A program made the translations under genes and the position numbers. This document shows, one piece after another, positions 1 through 5,982 of a stretch of 21,092 nucleotides of DNA. How positions within the stretch are numbered: position 1 is the stretch's first letter; each line of letters begins with the position of its first letter. The stretch is from a virus. Location: the IMG/VR virus record IMGVR_UViG_3300030099_002376, positions 1 to 21,092 of that record; one strand, 5' to 3'. The notes under the pieces were generated by a model, which worked only from the letters and a program-made list of their open reading frames with translations, ran no database searches and had not been told where the DNA came from.

Positions 1-617
1 TTGTCATGTTGGATAGTGGCGAACTGTCCACGGCCCCTGCTGTTATTACCCAGATGTTGCGCTTGCAACAGATACTATCGGGACATTTGAAAACCGACGA
101 TGGTGAAACAATATACTTCGATTCCAAACGTATGGATGCGTTGAAAGAAATAATCGAAGAACACGACGGCAAGGCTATCATTTGGTCACGCTTTCGATAC
201 GACATTCAACAGATCACCAAGATGCTAAACGAAACCTTTGGCGAAGGTTGTGCGGCCTCGTTCTATGGGGACACCCCAGACGACGAGCGGCAAAGGATTG
301 TTGAGAAGTTTCAAGATAAGAACTCCAAACTAAAGTTCTTCGTAGGCAACCCCGCTACAGCGGGATATGGATTGACCCTGACCGAGGCAGATCTCGTGGT
401 GTATTATGCCAATGACTTCAACCTCGAGACCCGATCACAGTCGGAGGATCGAGCACATCGCATTGGACAAAAGAACAACGTGACCTACGTTGATCTTATT
501 ACAGACGGAACCATCGATGAAAAGATTGTCACCTCACTACAATCCAAGATCGATATCAGTGCAAAAGTATTAGGTGAAGAGGCTAGAGATTGGCTGACTT
601 TGACCCCGAAGAAATAA
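1..617 (+). CDS. SNF2-type DNA helicase, C-terminal part (5' truncated)
   Basis: This is the second RecA-like (helicase C) lobe of a superfamily 2, SNF2/Rad54-like ATPase. The frame is open to the window edge, so the gene begins upstream and the ATP-binding lobe is missing only because of the cut. Visible motifs: GKAIIWSRF (motif IV region), YGDTPDDERQ, then AGYGLTLTEAD (motif V) and QSEDRAHRIGQ (motif VI, with the RAHRIGQ signature typical of SNF2 proteins) about 50-65 residues from the end. Phage SNF2-like helicases usually sit in replication or recombination modules and translocate on double-stranded DNA; the precise role here is unknown. The last 28 bases overlap the next gene. Family call is confident, function is not. 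Confidence 0.93.
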   Translation, partial: VMLDSGELSTAPAVITQMLRLQQILSGHLKTDDGETIYFDSKRMDALKEIIEEHDGKAIIWSRFRYDIQQITKMLNETFGEGCAASFYGDTPDDERQRIVEKFQDKNSKLKFFVGNPATAGYGLTLTEADLVVYYANDFNLETRSQSEDRAHRIGQKNNVTYVDLITDGTIDEKIVTSLQSKIDISAKVLGEEARDWLTLTPKK

Positions 618-799
618 CCAAGCTGCTCGAAGAACGATGCACTGGTTACGCATCCGAAGAAACAACAGCAAAAGAAATCGCAAAGCTAACTGGTCTCGAC
701 ATCGATGTCGCTCGAGCATTCTCTCGAGGATGGTCTCGAATGACAGCAGCGCAAGTGCGCGGTTATAAAAAGAAAGAGTTTCCTAAAAAGAAAAAGTGA
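590..799 (+). CDS. small basic hypothetical protein, TTG start
   Basis: A 69-residue protein starting inside the helicase gene. No ATG is available before residue 51, so the TTG at 590 is the likely start; GAAGAGG lies 7 bases upstream as a ribosome binding site. The N-terminal half is helical (EEITKLLEERC, AKEIAKLTGLDID, resembling a small helix-turn-helix) and the tail is strongly basic (GYKKKEFPKKKK), which suggests nucleic-acid contact. Translational coupling with the helicase suggests a partner in the same replication module. No family recognised. Its stop codon forms part of the left arm of an inverted repeat that begins at 798. Confidence 0.72.
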   Translation: MADFDPEEITKLLEERCTGYASEETTAKEIAKLTGLDIDVARAFSRGWSRMTAAQVRGYKKKEFPKKKK

Positions 800-897
800 C
801 CCCGACGTGGACAGTGCTACATTTTTTCCTAACCAGTCGGGGTCTAGTCGTATGTAAGGCACAGGAAAAAAAGACTTTGGATTTAAAATGCCTTACA
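798..897. repeat. three interleaved 9-bp inverted repeats between convergent genes
   Basis: Three perfect 9-bp inverted repeats overlap in a chain: GACCCCGAC 798-806 with 836-844; TTTTTTCCT 822-830 with AGGAAAAAA 863-871; TGTAAGGCA 853-861 with TGCCTTACA 889-897. Each stem crosses the next, a pseudoknot-like topology. The site lies between the end of the plus-strand helicase unit and the end of the minus-strand operon, so a bidirectional terminator or 3'-end structure is the plain reading, but none of the stems is a canonical GC-stem-plus-U-run terminator. Confidence 0.7.
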
Positions 898-951
898 AGA
901 TCCGAATTGAGTCACAGGCGTGAACCCATTCGAGCAGTGTAATTTATTTTA

Positions 952-1122
952 TCACGCAGCCTTTTGTTCTGCAACAGCTTTTCTAATTAAAACAGATAGC
1001 TGTCGCGCCATGGACCTCTGTTCTTTGTCAGCAAGTTTTCTCAGTAGCTTGATGTCATCTTTAAACACCCCCACATTCTGAAACTTCTTTTCTTCTTGCT
1101 TTTTACTAGCCATTCTCTCCAT
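952..1122 (-). CDS. ribbon-helix-helix (Arc/CopG-like) protein, 56 aa
   Basis: A short gene with AAGGAG six bases before the ATG at 1122 (a second ATG at 1113 is possible). The protein has a lysine-rich start, a strand (FQNVGVF), a helix (KDDIKLLRKLADKEQ) and a second helix (RSMARQLSVLIRKAVAEQ): the strand-helix-helix order and spacing of Arc/MetJ-type dimeric DNA-binding proteins, where the strand pairs between subunits and enters the major groove. It is the last gene of the long minus operon, 21 bases after the preceding stop. It could be a repressor for one of the repeat-bearing control regions in this window (inference). No toxin partner is adjacent, so an antitoxin role is not supported. 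Confidence 0.75.
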   Translation of the reverse strand: MERMASKKQEEKKFQNVGVFKDDIKLLRKLADKEQRSMARQLSVLIRKAVAEQKAA

Positions 1123-1143
1123 TTTACTCTCCTTGTTTGCAGC

Positions 1144-1755
1144 TTACATATTGACTGCGGTCTGACTGTGCACTTCCACAGCCTCATCTATTTCATTCTC
1201 CTCCATGCCATAAGTAAAAGCATGGAGCGTGTAAGCCCACAGAGTAAGCGAAACACGCTTCTGATTTTCCGTGGATTTTATATCAGCTTTTACAATTTTA
1301 CCAGACTTGTGTAATCTAGACAATTCATCTCGAATATCTGCGGCTACACCATAGCCACTTCCTAACTCATCACAAATCTGACGTGTTGTCATCGGAATCC
1401 AGTCTCCATTGTCGTCACACCAACCGTCGAGAACATCCATTATTTTTTCCTCGAGCGTCGGTTCCTTGTTGACTTGCACGATATTTTCAGGCGTAGATGC
1501 TTCCAGAGAACATATAAATTTACAAGACACAGCTTTGAAATCTGTCTTGTCTCTATGATCTGGGTGGTTTGGCACAATGATTAGCTCCACTGTGTCACCC
1601 ACTTCAGGCACATAACCCTCCCTGTAATTCCTCGGGCTAATGAAAACTTTAGTTCCGTCTTCGAGCAATCCAAACGCTGCGCCTGGACCCTCCGTATATT
1701 TTGAGTAGATTACATTAACTACTCCGGCTGTAACTTTTTGCAATAATCCATGCAT
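1144..1755 (-). CDS. hypothetical protein with OB/cold-shock-like N-terminus and winged-helix-like C-terminal half
   Basis: 203 residues. Residues 8-75 look like a small beta barrel: AGVVNVIY, then AAFGLLEDGTKVFISPRN and VGDTVELIIVPN, the rhythm of a cold-shock/OB fold that binds single-stranded nucleic acid. Residues about 100-160 look like a winged helix (MTTRQICDELGSGYGVAADI then DELSRLHKSGKIVKADI), the pattern of HTH modules that read dsDNA. Both are fold impressions, not family assignments. A protein of this kind could regulate transcription or load replication proteins. The start at 1755 has GAAAGGAAAG 13 or more bases upstream, farther than usual, so the start is less sure than the frame. 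Confidence 0.8.
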   Translation of the reverse strand: MHGLLQKVTAGVVNVIYSKYTEGPGAAFGLLEDGTKVFISPRNYREGYVPEVGDTVELIIVPNHPDHRDKTDFKAVSCKFICSLEASTPENIVQVNKEPTLEEKIMDVLDGWCDDNGDWIPMTTRQICDELGSGYGVAADIRDELSRLHKSGKIVKADIKSTENQKRVSLTLWAYTLHAFTYGMEENEIDEAVEVHSQTAVNM

Positions 1756-1778
1756 CTTATTCTATCTTTCCTTTCATT

Positions 1779-1946
1779 CTAAGTTTCTAAACGTGCGGCA
1801 TCGTTATCCGCGTCTCTTAAATCTGTGTCCTCATCTTCCTCCTCTTCCCATGGTGCTTCTTTCAATGACACCTCATGTTTTTTATTCGCAAGCTTGCGCT
1901 TGTAACCGTTCATTTCTTTTTGCAAGTCTGTCCAACGTCTCATCAT
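1779..1946 (-). CDS. small acidic-tailed hypothetical protein, 55 aa
   Basis: The first ATG (1946) overlaps the stop of the preceding gene in the string ATGATGA, a common coupling arrangement; a second ATG follows at once at 1943. The N-terminal half is basic (RRWTDLQKEMNGYKRKLANKK) and the C-terminal half very acidic (WEEEEDEDTDLRDADND). The frame is uninterrupted between two confident genes and leaves no other gap filler. No family recognised. Confidence 0.65.
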   Translation of the reverse strand: MMRRWTDLQKEMNGYKRKLANKKHEVSLKEAPWEEEEDEDTDLRDADNDAARLET

Positions 1947-2146
1947 CTACCACCGTTGTGAATTGCTATACCAACTTTCTTGAGTTGCCTGACGTAATCG
2001 TTAAGCTCTTCCCTTGCGGCCCACAGCTCTCGCTTTATTCCAGGCCGTGCGTCCGACTTGTATTGTTCCTCTTGTAAATTATCCACCTGTCTTTTTAGCC
2101 AGTGCAACTGTGCGGCTTGCCACGTTGATAACTGCTCATTGCCCAT
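1943..2146 (-). CDS. small coiled-coil hypothetical protein, 67 aa
   Basis: A strong AGGAGG six bases upstream of the ATG at 2146 fixes the start. The sequence is almost entirely helical with heptad-like spacing (QLHWLKRQVDNLQEEQ; LWAAREELNDYVRQLKK), so a short dimeric coiled coil is likely. It overlaps the next gene by four bases. No enzymatic motif is visible and no family was recognised. Confidence 0.78.
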   Translation of the reverse strand: MGNEQLSTWQAAQLHWLKRQVDNLQEEQYKSDARPGIKRELWAAREELNDYVRQLKKVGIAIHNGGR

Positions 2147-2147
2147 A

Positions 2148-2387
2148 TCAATCCTCCTTTCTGGGTCTCAACTTCGGTTTGATTAACTTCGATACTTTGT
2201 CCGTCGGATAGCATCCCATCGAAATGTCATTGCCATACAAGTCAAACAAATAATCGTACATGAAGTCTGCACTCCTGTTGTTCATGGCCCTCGAACAATG
2301 CTTCTCGCTCTCGAACCATACAGCCGTTTCGATCTCGTGACCGTGTAAAGTGTACGCGATCACGAGTGCCGTGAAGTATTCGATCAT
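2148..2387 (-). CDS. small phage protein with paired cysteines, 79 aa
   Basis: The ATG at 2387 overlaps the upstream stop (ATGA). The layout is a hydrophobic N-terminal segment (MIEYFTALVIAYTL), then VWFESEKHCSRAM and a late cysteine (SMGCYP), ending in a basic tail. A protein of the same plan lies in the late operon at 19293-19466 (YVLVFLHFIS, TYSDKEQCLEEA, VTCLEV). Both could be anchored or exported small domains with one disulfide (inference). Function unknown. Confidence 0.75.
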   Translation of the reverse strand: MIEYFTALVIAYTLHGHEIETAVWFESEKHCSRAMNNRSADFMYDYLFDLYGNDISMGCYPTDKVSKLIKPKLRPRKED

Positions 2388-2629
2388 CCTTTGACAACTT
2401 CCCAGATGCTCTCGTCTCCTGCATCCTTTCCAGTGTCCTTGATCTTCCCTGCCTTTTTCAATTGAGACAGCGTCGTGCGTACAATCGTTAGTTTGATACC
2501 CGACCTGTCAGCAATCTGCTTTGCGGTTCCAACCCCTCGATCAAGCTCCGCCAAGATCTGTTCCTTGCGGGTAAGCTTTGCGCCTGTCCGCTGTTTGCGT
2601 TTGATCCGTGCCCATAATTCTTTAAACAT
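2384..2629 (-). CDS. winged-helix / HTH DNA-binding protein, 81 aa
   Basis: The frame can start at 2659, but the internal ATG at 2629 has AGGAG five bases upstream and overlaps the end of the previous small gene (2622), so 2629 is preferred (81 rather than 91 residues). The core RKEQILAELDRGVGTAKQI, ADRSGIKLTIVRTTLSQL, KKAGKIKDTG is a recognisable winged helix: helix, turn, recognition helix, beta wing. These proteins act as transcription regulators; being inside the operon, autoregulation is possible. No effector domain is present. Confidence 0.82.
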   Translation of the reverse strand: MFKELWARIKRKQRTGAKLTRKEQILAELDRGVGTAKQIADRSGIKLTIVRTTLSQLKKAGKIKDTGKDAGDESIWEVVKG

Positions 2630-2786
2630 CTCTTCTCCTAAACTCATAAAAGATTTCATTTATCACAGCCCGATACTCTTCTTGATTGTCGAACTGATCG
2701 ATTGCCAGTGATCCTACTACATCACACAGTAAGTTTAACTCTTCTTCCTTTTTTTCTTCAAGCTTAGATAAATCCCACTTAACCAT
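2622..2786 (-). CDS. small hypothetical protein, 54 aa
   Basis: The ATG at 2786 comes one base after the stop of the 317-aa gene, and its TAA (2624-2622) lies inside the start of the winged-helix gene (ATGTTTAA), giving coupling on both sides. The product is charged and helical (MVKWDLSKLEEKKEEELNLL; then DQFDNQEEYRAVINEIFYEF). The gap would otherwise be unexplained in a gene-dense operon. No family recognised. Confidence 0.7.
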   Translation of the reverse strand: MVKWDLSKLEEKKEEELNLLCDVVGSLAIDQFDNQEEYRAVINEIFYEFRRRDV

Positions 2787-2787
2787 G

Positions 2788-3741
2788 TTACGCTACCTTC
2801 CCTATTGTGGGAGCATGATACCCCTTTTTAATTCCATACGCAGGATGCCCAGACCAAAACCCTTCGATCCATTTGTACGGCTTACCGTCTTTACGCCAAA
2901 CAATATCCTCCCAATGTGGTTCTGCTTTCCTGAAATGACCTCTCGTATAATGCAAAGGCATATGCCAACCACCACGATCACCGTTGTTGACTTCGATGCT
3001 ATCGTCGTCAACGTTCCATGTGATTTTATGCCACGCTTCCAAAGCAATGTCCTGTTCACGTTTCATTTGTTTTCTTTGCGCTCTCGTACCTATGTCTGTA
3101 GACATAACAAACCTAGGATTATTGATTAATTCGAACGCCCCTGCAATCATCATGATTACGTTTGCATTAAAGGCTATCTTGTCACTTACATGTGTATCGG
3201 GGTGACCATCTATTTCATCTTTATTGAAAAGAATACCTTTCTGTGGATGGTATGCACCTACTAGAAAAGGTGAAGCAAACGGGGCGCACATTGTAATTTT
3301 GGTGACTTTGTCCTCAAAATATTCCGTAACAAACCCCATGTTTTTTTCGTGATCGTAATCAAGATATTTTTCTAGCGCATTAAGACGAATATAACATTTT
3401 CTTGAAGGCGGTCTGGTAAACTCACTAAATCTACATTCAGAAAAATGCATTTCATCGTACTGCTTGCCGTATTCGGTTAGTATGTCTCCAAACTCATCTC
3501 CTAAAACATATAGGTCGGAACGTTTAAGATCTTCAACTATTGATCGTAATAGCATTTGTTCCTCAAATGGTATGCTAGTATCTCCCTCAGAGACCATGTC
3601 AATCGCGCCTCTATAAAGTTTTAAAGTATCGTCAATAGTTTCAATAAACCCCATGCGTTTCCCTGTGTCTGGGTTAGCATTCGCGAGTTTTACAGCAGTG
3701 GGTTCTCTACCACTGTGTCCCAAGTGTGGTTTATCACTCAT
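2788..3741 (-). CDS. conserved-looking phage hypothetical protein, 317 aa, with C-terminal RGHFR region
   Basis: The largest gene of the minus operon. The ATG at 3741 overlaps the preceding stop by eight bases (ATGAGTGA). Residues about 45-200 are a mixed alpha/beta region with no motif I recognise (SIPFEEQMLLRSIVEDLKRS, FLVGAYHPQKGILFNKDE, AFNANVIMMIAGAFELINN). After a basic linker (RAQRKQMKREQ) the C-terminus has PLHYTRGHFRKAEPHWED, WRKDGKPYKWIEGFWSGHP, a histidine/arginine/tryptophan-rich module reminiscent of an H-x-R-G-H-x-R module seen at the ends of other phage proteins. It may bind nucleic acid, but I know no established role. Confidence 0.85.
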   Translation of the reverse strand: MSDKPHLGHSGREPTAVKLANANPDTGKRMGFIETIDDTLKLYRGAIDMVSEGDTSIPFEEQMLLRSIVEDLKRSDLYVLGDEFGDILTEYGKQYDEMHFSECRFSEFTRPPSRKCYIRLNALEKYLDYDHEKNMGFVTEYFEDKVTKITMCAPFASPFLVGAYHPQKGILFNKDEIDGHPDTHVSDKIAFNANVIMMIAGAFELINNPRFVMSTDIGTRAQRKQMKREQDIALEAWHKITWNVDDDSIEVNNGDRGGWHMPLHYTRGHFRKAEPHWEDIVWRKDGKPYKWIEGFWSGHPAYGIKKGYHAPTIGKVA

Positions 3742-3952
3742 ATCCCCAATCCTTCCTGTCTTCCTCGTTGCGCCATCCTTCCCAGTACGCTTCGATCTCG
3801 TTCTCCGACATCTTGTCCTCGGTCACAAAGTTCACGCCCAAGTTGTCCAACCACATATGCGGCACTGGCTGTCTCCCATAGTATCGATCAGCCGAGCCGC
3901 GATCTGCGGCCCTCTGCTCTCGGTCCATCATCCAATCCTTTACTCTACCCAT
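3734..3952 (-). CDS. small hypothetical phage protein, 72 aa
   Basis: Two starts are possible: GTG at 3955 or ATG at 3952. The ATG is better, with GGAGG seven bases upstream and a TGATG junction with the preceding stop. The protein opens with MGRVKDWMMDREQRAADRGS, has a YYGRQPVPHMW centre and ends DKMSENEIEAYWEGWRNEED. The charged helical ends and short middle resemble small phage proteins of unknown function. No catalytic motif seen. Confidence 0.8.
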   Translation of the reverse strand: MGRVKDWMMDREQRAADRGSADRYYGRQPVPHMWLDNLGVNFVTEDKMSENEIEAYWEGWRNEEDRKDWGYE

Positions 3953-4143
3953 CACTTCACCTCCATGGTTAGGCCGCGATCACAGCTCTCTGTTAAAAAA
4001 TAATTCGGATCTTTGTCCTTGATCCATTGCTCAATTACAGGAGCACACAAACTGTACAGTTCTTCGTCCGCAAAGGTCGCTAGAATAGATGCGCCCTTGC
4101 CGTCCTCCAGATATGCAATTGTATCAATGTATACTTCTTCCAT
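3952..4143 (-). CDS. small hypothetical protein, 63 aa
   Basis: The frame is open to a TTG at 4149, but the ATG at 4143 has AAGGAGG seven bases upstream and forms a TAATG junction with the preceding short ORF, so it is chosen. Product: MEEVYIDTIAYLEDGKGASI, then ATFADEELYSLCAPVIEQWI, ending acidic/basic. It looks like a small alpha/beta domain. The stop overlaps the next start by one base. No family recognised. Confidence 0.72.
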   Translation of the reverse strand: MEEVYIDTIAYLEDGKGASILATFADEELYSLCAPVIEQWIKDKDPNYFLTESCDRGLTMEVK

Positions 4144-4211
4144 TACCAATCCTCCTTGAATACTTTACGGAATATCTCATCCAACATATCTTCCATCTCA
4201 CGATCCGTCAT
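4143..4211 (-). CDS. possible micro-ORF, 22 aa
   Basis: ATG at 4211 (or 4217) with GGGAGG six bases upstream of the inner ATG, and a TAA that overlaps the next gene's start as TAATG. The product is a single acidic/amphipathic helix (TDREMEDMLDEIFRKVFKED). It fills the only gap in this part of the operon and the start and stop signals are good, but length alone cannot prove coding. It may be a leader that couples translation of the next gene. Confidence 0.4.
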   Translation of the reverse strand: MTDREMEDMLDEIFRKVFKEDW

Positions 4212-4332
4212 CTTCATCCTCCCAATAACTAATTTGCGGTTTGTTTTCTGTAGCCTCACTGACCTCAACATAAATAGTAAAACCATTTAGTTTTATGTAA
4301 GCAGACACAGGACTTCGAACGTCAACTATCAT
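4198..4332 (-). CDS. small hypothetical protein, 44 aa
   Basis: The frame extends upstream to 4380, but that part overlaps the preceding gene; ATG 4332 with GGAGG six bases upstream is the likely start. Product: MIVDVRSPVSAYIKLNGFTI, YVEVSEATENKPQISYW, then an acidic tail. The alternating hydrophobic pattern suggests a small beta sheet. Overlaps neighbours by 11 and 14 bases. No family recognised. Confidence 0.62.
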   Translation of the reverse strand: MIVDVRSPVSAYIKLNGFTIYVEVSEATENKPQISYWEDEDDGS

Positions 4333-4525
4333 CTTTATCCTCCAATATCTCCACGTCTGTACCCCAGACCCAATCGCCATCTAATTCGTTTGGTTCATAA
4401 AAATCACCACCATCGATGTTGTTCTTGATCCAATACCAAATCTCATCCTCTGGAATGTCGTCGGGCACATCGCCCTCCCACTCCATAAACGAAATCATAT
4501 CCGCCTTCGCTCTAACTCTAGGCAT
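4322..4525 (-). CDS. small acidic hypothetical protein, 67 aa
   Basis: An open frame runs upstream to 4630 inside the YubB-like gene, but ATG 4525 has GGAGGAGGAAG before it and overlaps that gene's stop, so 4525 is chosen. The product is very acidic and tryptophan-rich (FMEWEGDVPDDIPEDEIWYW; ELDGDWVWGTDVEILED). Net negative charge and small size are features of DNA-mimic or partner-binding phage proteins, but this is only a suggestion. No family recognised. Confidence 0.72.
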   Translation of the reverse strand: MPRVRAKADMISFMEWEGDVPDDIPEDEIWYWIKNNIDGGDFYEPNELDGDWVWGTDVEILEDKDDS

Positions 4526-4979
4526 CGACTTCCTCCTCCTCGAACTCTGGTTGCCAACAATTGTCTTCGCCATTCTGATACTCACCTTCGAACATCCCAC
4601 CCTCGTCCTGATAATCAGCAGAAATATCAAAGCCCATCTCGTGAAGCTTCTCCCAAATTGGAATGGGTGGTGCCCATGCCGTCCAACAACGGAACGAAAA
4701 GTATTTTATATCGCCCTCAACAGTAGGCTCTTCAATAATCTCAGGAGAACAGATGTCCCACTTCGTATCCCAGTTTTCAATTCGCCAATCATACCAGTTC
4801 GGACGACCCTCCGCCTCGCACATCTTGCGCTCTTCCTTGCCCAAATTACCATGGAACATGTTACTCGGTTCTGGGATCACGGCACTCAAAAACTTCTGTT
4901 CCTTGACCGCCTCGTAAAGACGGTCAATTTCTTTTGGGTTACCTGCTAGGTAAACACCCTGATAACAATGATTTGGCAT
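4518..4979 (-). CDS. YubB/Api92-like ferredoxin-fold protein, 153 aa
   Basis: The frame reaches 5054, but the N-terminus MPNHCYQGVYLAGNPKEI at ATG 4979, directly after the preceding stop and after GGAGGGAG, matches the usual start of the Api92/YubB (DUF1281-type) family, whose members begin MPNxC. A second family-like stretch is SFRCWTAWAPPIPIWEKL followed by YQDEGGMFEGEY. Members occur on phages and plasmids with unknown function and a predicted ferredoxin-like fold. The C-terminus is very acidic (FEEEEVDA) and overlaps the next gene. Confidence 0.87.
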   Translation of the reverse strand: MPNHCYQGVYLAGNPKEIDRLYEAVKEQKFLSAVIPEPSNMFHGNLGKEERKMCEAEGRPNWYDWRIENWDTKWDICSPEIIEEPTVEGDIKYFSFRCWTAWAPPIPIWEKLHEMGFDISADYQDEGGMFEGEYQNGEDNCWQPEFEEEEVDA

Positions 4980-4980
4980 T

Positions 4981-5331
4981 TTACACTCCCTCCACTTCAT
5001 CATGTAACCGACTGATAATCGCACCCAGTGCAGAACCCAAATGCTTGCGGTCACAGTTCAAGACCACATCCCGAACGTCATAGTTGCTCGGATCTCGGTA
5101 CTCATGGTTGGCACTGCATGACTGAGGGTGAGACTTGACCTCCGTCACTGGTCCATCTGTTGGGAACTGAACAGTGTTCAGGTCCGTCAAACAATTGTGT
5201 AAGTTCAAGAACTCAAGAAGCTCGGCCTTCGAGGTGGGAACATCGATCTCCCACCAGTCTTTACCAAAAGCTTTCTTCGCATCAGCTTGGGTCCCTGCCC
5301 AATTACCTTTTTGATCATAGTATAATCTCAT
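4981..5331 (-). CDS. phage hypothetical protein, 116 aa
   Basis: Starts at ATG 5331 after GGGGGAAG, ten bases after the preceding stop. The N-terminus MRLYYDQKGNWAGTQADAKK with WWEIDVPTSKAELLEFLN looks like a small phage domain with an RLYYD strand followed by a helix that I have the impression recurs in marine phages; the C-terminal half contains three cysteines (HPQSCSANH, LNCDRKH). Function unknown; ends one base from the next start, so it is co-translated with the YubB-like gene. Confidence 0.8.
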   Translation of the reverse strand: MRLYYDQKGNWAGTQADAKKAFGKDWWEIDVPTSKAELLEFLNLHNCLTDLNTVQFPTDGPVTEVKSHPQSCSANHEYRDPSNYDVRDVVLNCDRKHLGSALGAIISRLHDEVEGV

Positions 5332-5340
5332 AACTTCCCC

Positions 5341-5661
5341 CTACTCAGTAAAGCATAAATCAAAACTGTAGTACGGCTCACAATAACCCCACTTACAATT
5401 AGGCATTTGAAGTGACGTATGTATGCCCCACTCGAATGGCCCTGCCTCAAAACAAACACGCCAGTTCCTACCGTAACCTCGAGCCTCGTTCTGCTCTGGG
5501 TTGTCAATACGAACCTCAATGTCAGGGTCATACCCAACATCCTCACACCACTTACGCAATGCCTTGTACAAACCCTTTGCCGCATTGGCCTTGGTCTTGT
5601 ATTTCTCGGGGTTCCAATCTAGGACCATGGTCCCCTCTTCCATGCAATCAATATGTAACAT
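5341..5661 (-). CDS. phage hypothetical protein, 106 aa, first gene of the minus operon
   Basis: The frame reaches a GTG at 5694 but ATG 5661 follows AAAGGGAAAAATA, a reasonable ribosome site, so it is preferred. The protein has a beta start (MLHIDCMEEGTMVLDW), a helix (ANAAKGLYKALRKWCED), a charged EVRIDNPEQNEARGYGRNW segment and a tail with paired cysteines (PNCKWGYCEPYYSFDLC). No enzyme motif recognised. As the promoter-proximal gene of a 16-gene operon it is likely expressed from the AT-rich region at 5662-5800. Confidence 0.8.
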   Translation of the reverse strand: MLHIDCMEEGTMVLDWNPEKYKTKANAAKGLYKALRKWCEDVGYDPDIEVRIDNPEQNEARGYGRNWRVCFEAGPFEWGIHTSLQMPNCKWGYCEPYYSFDLCFTE

Positions 5662-5694
5662 TATTTTTCCCTTTGATTTGTTTTCTACAAACAC

Positions 5695-5713
5695 TTTACT
5701 TGTGTTTTACACA
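5695..5713 (-). promoter_or_regulatory. shared upstream element TTTACTTGT-N2-TTTACACA (copy 1)
   Basis: On the minus strand this reads TGTGTAAA-N2-ACAAGTAAA, 34 bases before the first minus-operon ATG (5661). The same two half-elements, with N4 between them, occur upstream of the 230-aa gene at 7662. Two occurrences at equivalent places suggest a promoter element or operator. No consensus -35/-10 pair is obvious. Confidence 0.45.
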
Positions 5714-5808
5714 CAACACAATACTTTTTTTGTTTGAGGACAGAAAATACATATAAGCCACACAGCCAGAAATTTTTTATTTTTTATTTTTTTGCATTCA
5801 AATTTAGT

Positions 5809-5894
5809 GTCCTCAGCGTCCTCAAACGTCCTCAGTTCAAGTATACTTGAGAAAAACTGCCCTGAATTGAGGACAACGCGAGGACAGTGAGGAC
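5809..5894. repeat. symmetric GAGGAC iteron array around a 14-bp palindrome
   Basis: GTCCTCA at 5809-5815, 5818-5824 and 5828-5834; palindrome TCAAGTATACTTGA at 5837-5850; then TGAGGAC at 5868-5874, CGAGGAC at 5879-5885 and TGAGGAC at 5888-5894. A seventh copy is at 5735-5741. Units within each arm are 9-11 bases apart, about one helical turn, so a protein would meet them on one face of the DNA. The rightmost unit covers the place where a -35 box would sit relative to TATATA at 5915. Confidence 0.85.
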
Positions 5895-5982
5895 ATTTCT
5901 GTAGAGAAAACCCCTATATAGAACTGATTGATAAAAAATATTTCTTGGATTAGTTTGTGATAAACATACAAATGAGGATCGT

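Larger units (their letters stand above)
5662..5982. promoter_or_regulatory. divergent control region between minus operon and terminase-small operon
   Basis: 320 bases without a gene. From left to right: a TTTACTTGT/TTTACACA element (5695-5713), one isolated TGAGGAC (5735-5741), an A/T-only tract around 5771-5793, three GTCCTCA units, a 14-bp palindrome, three GAGGAC units, a TATATA box (5915-5920) and a GAGGAT ribosome site before ATG 5983. The divergent layout means it must hold promoters for both sides. An AT tract beside iterons is also the classical layout of a replication origin, but no initiator gene is seen in this window. Confidence 0.75.

Noticed and set aside
952-1122. Antitoxin of a toxin-antitoxin pair
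   Set aside because: The protein has RHH character, but neither neighbour looks like a toxin; the nearest partner is a 203-aa OB/winged-helix-like protein.
5809-5894. CRISPR array
   Set aside because: Units are 7 bases with 2-4 base gaps and inverted halves; a CRISPR needs longer repeats and spacers of about 30 bases.
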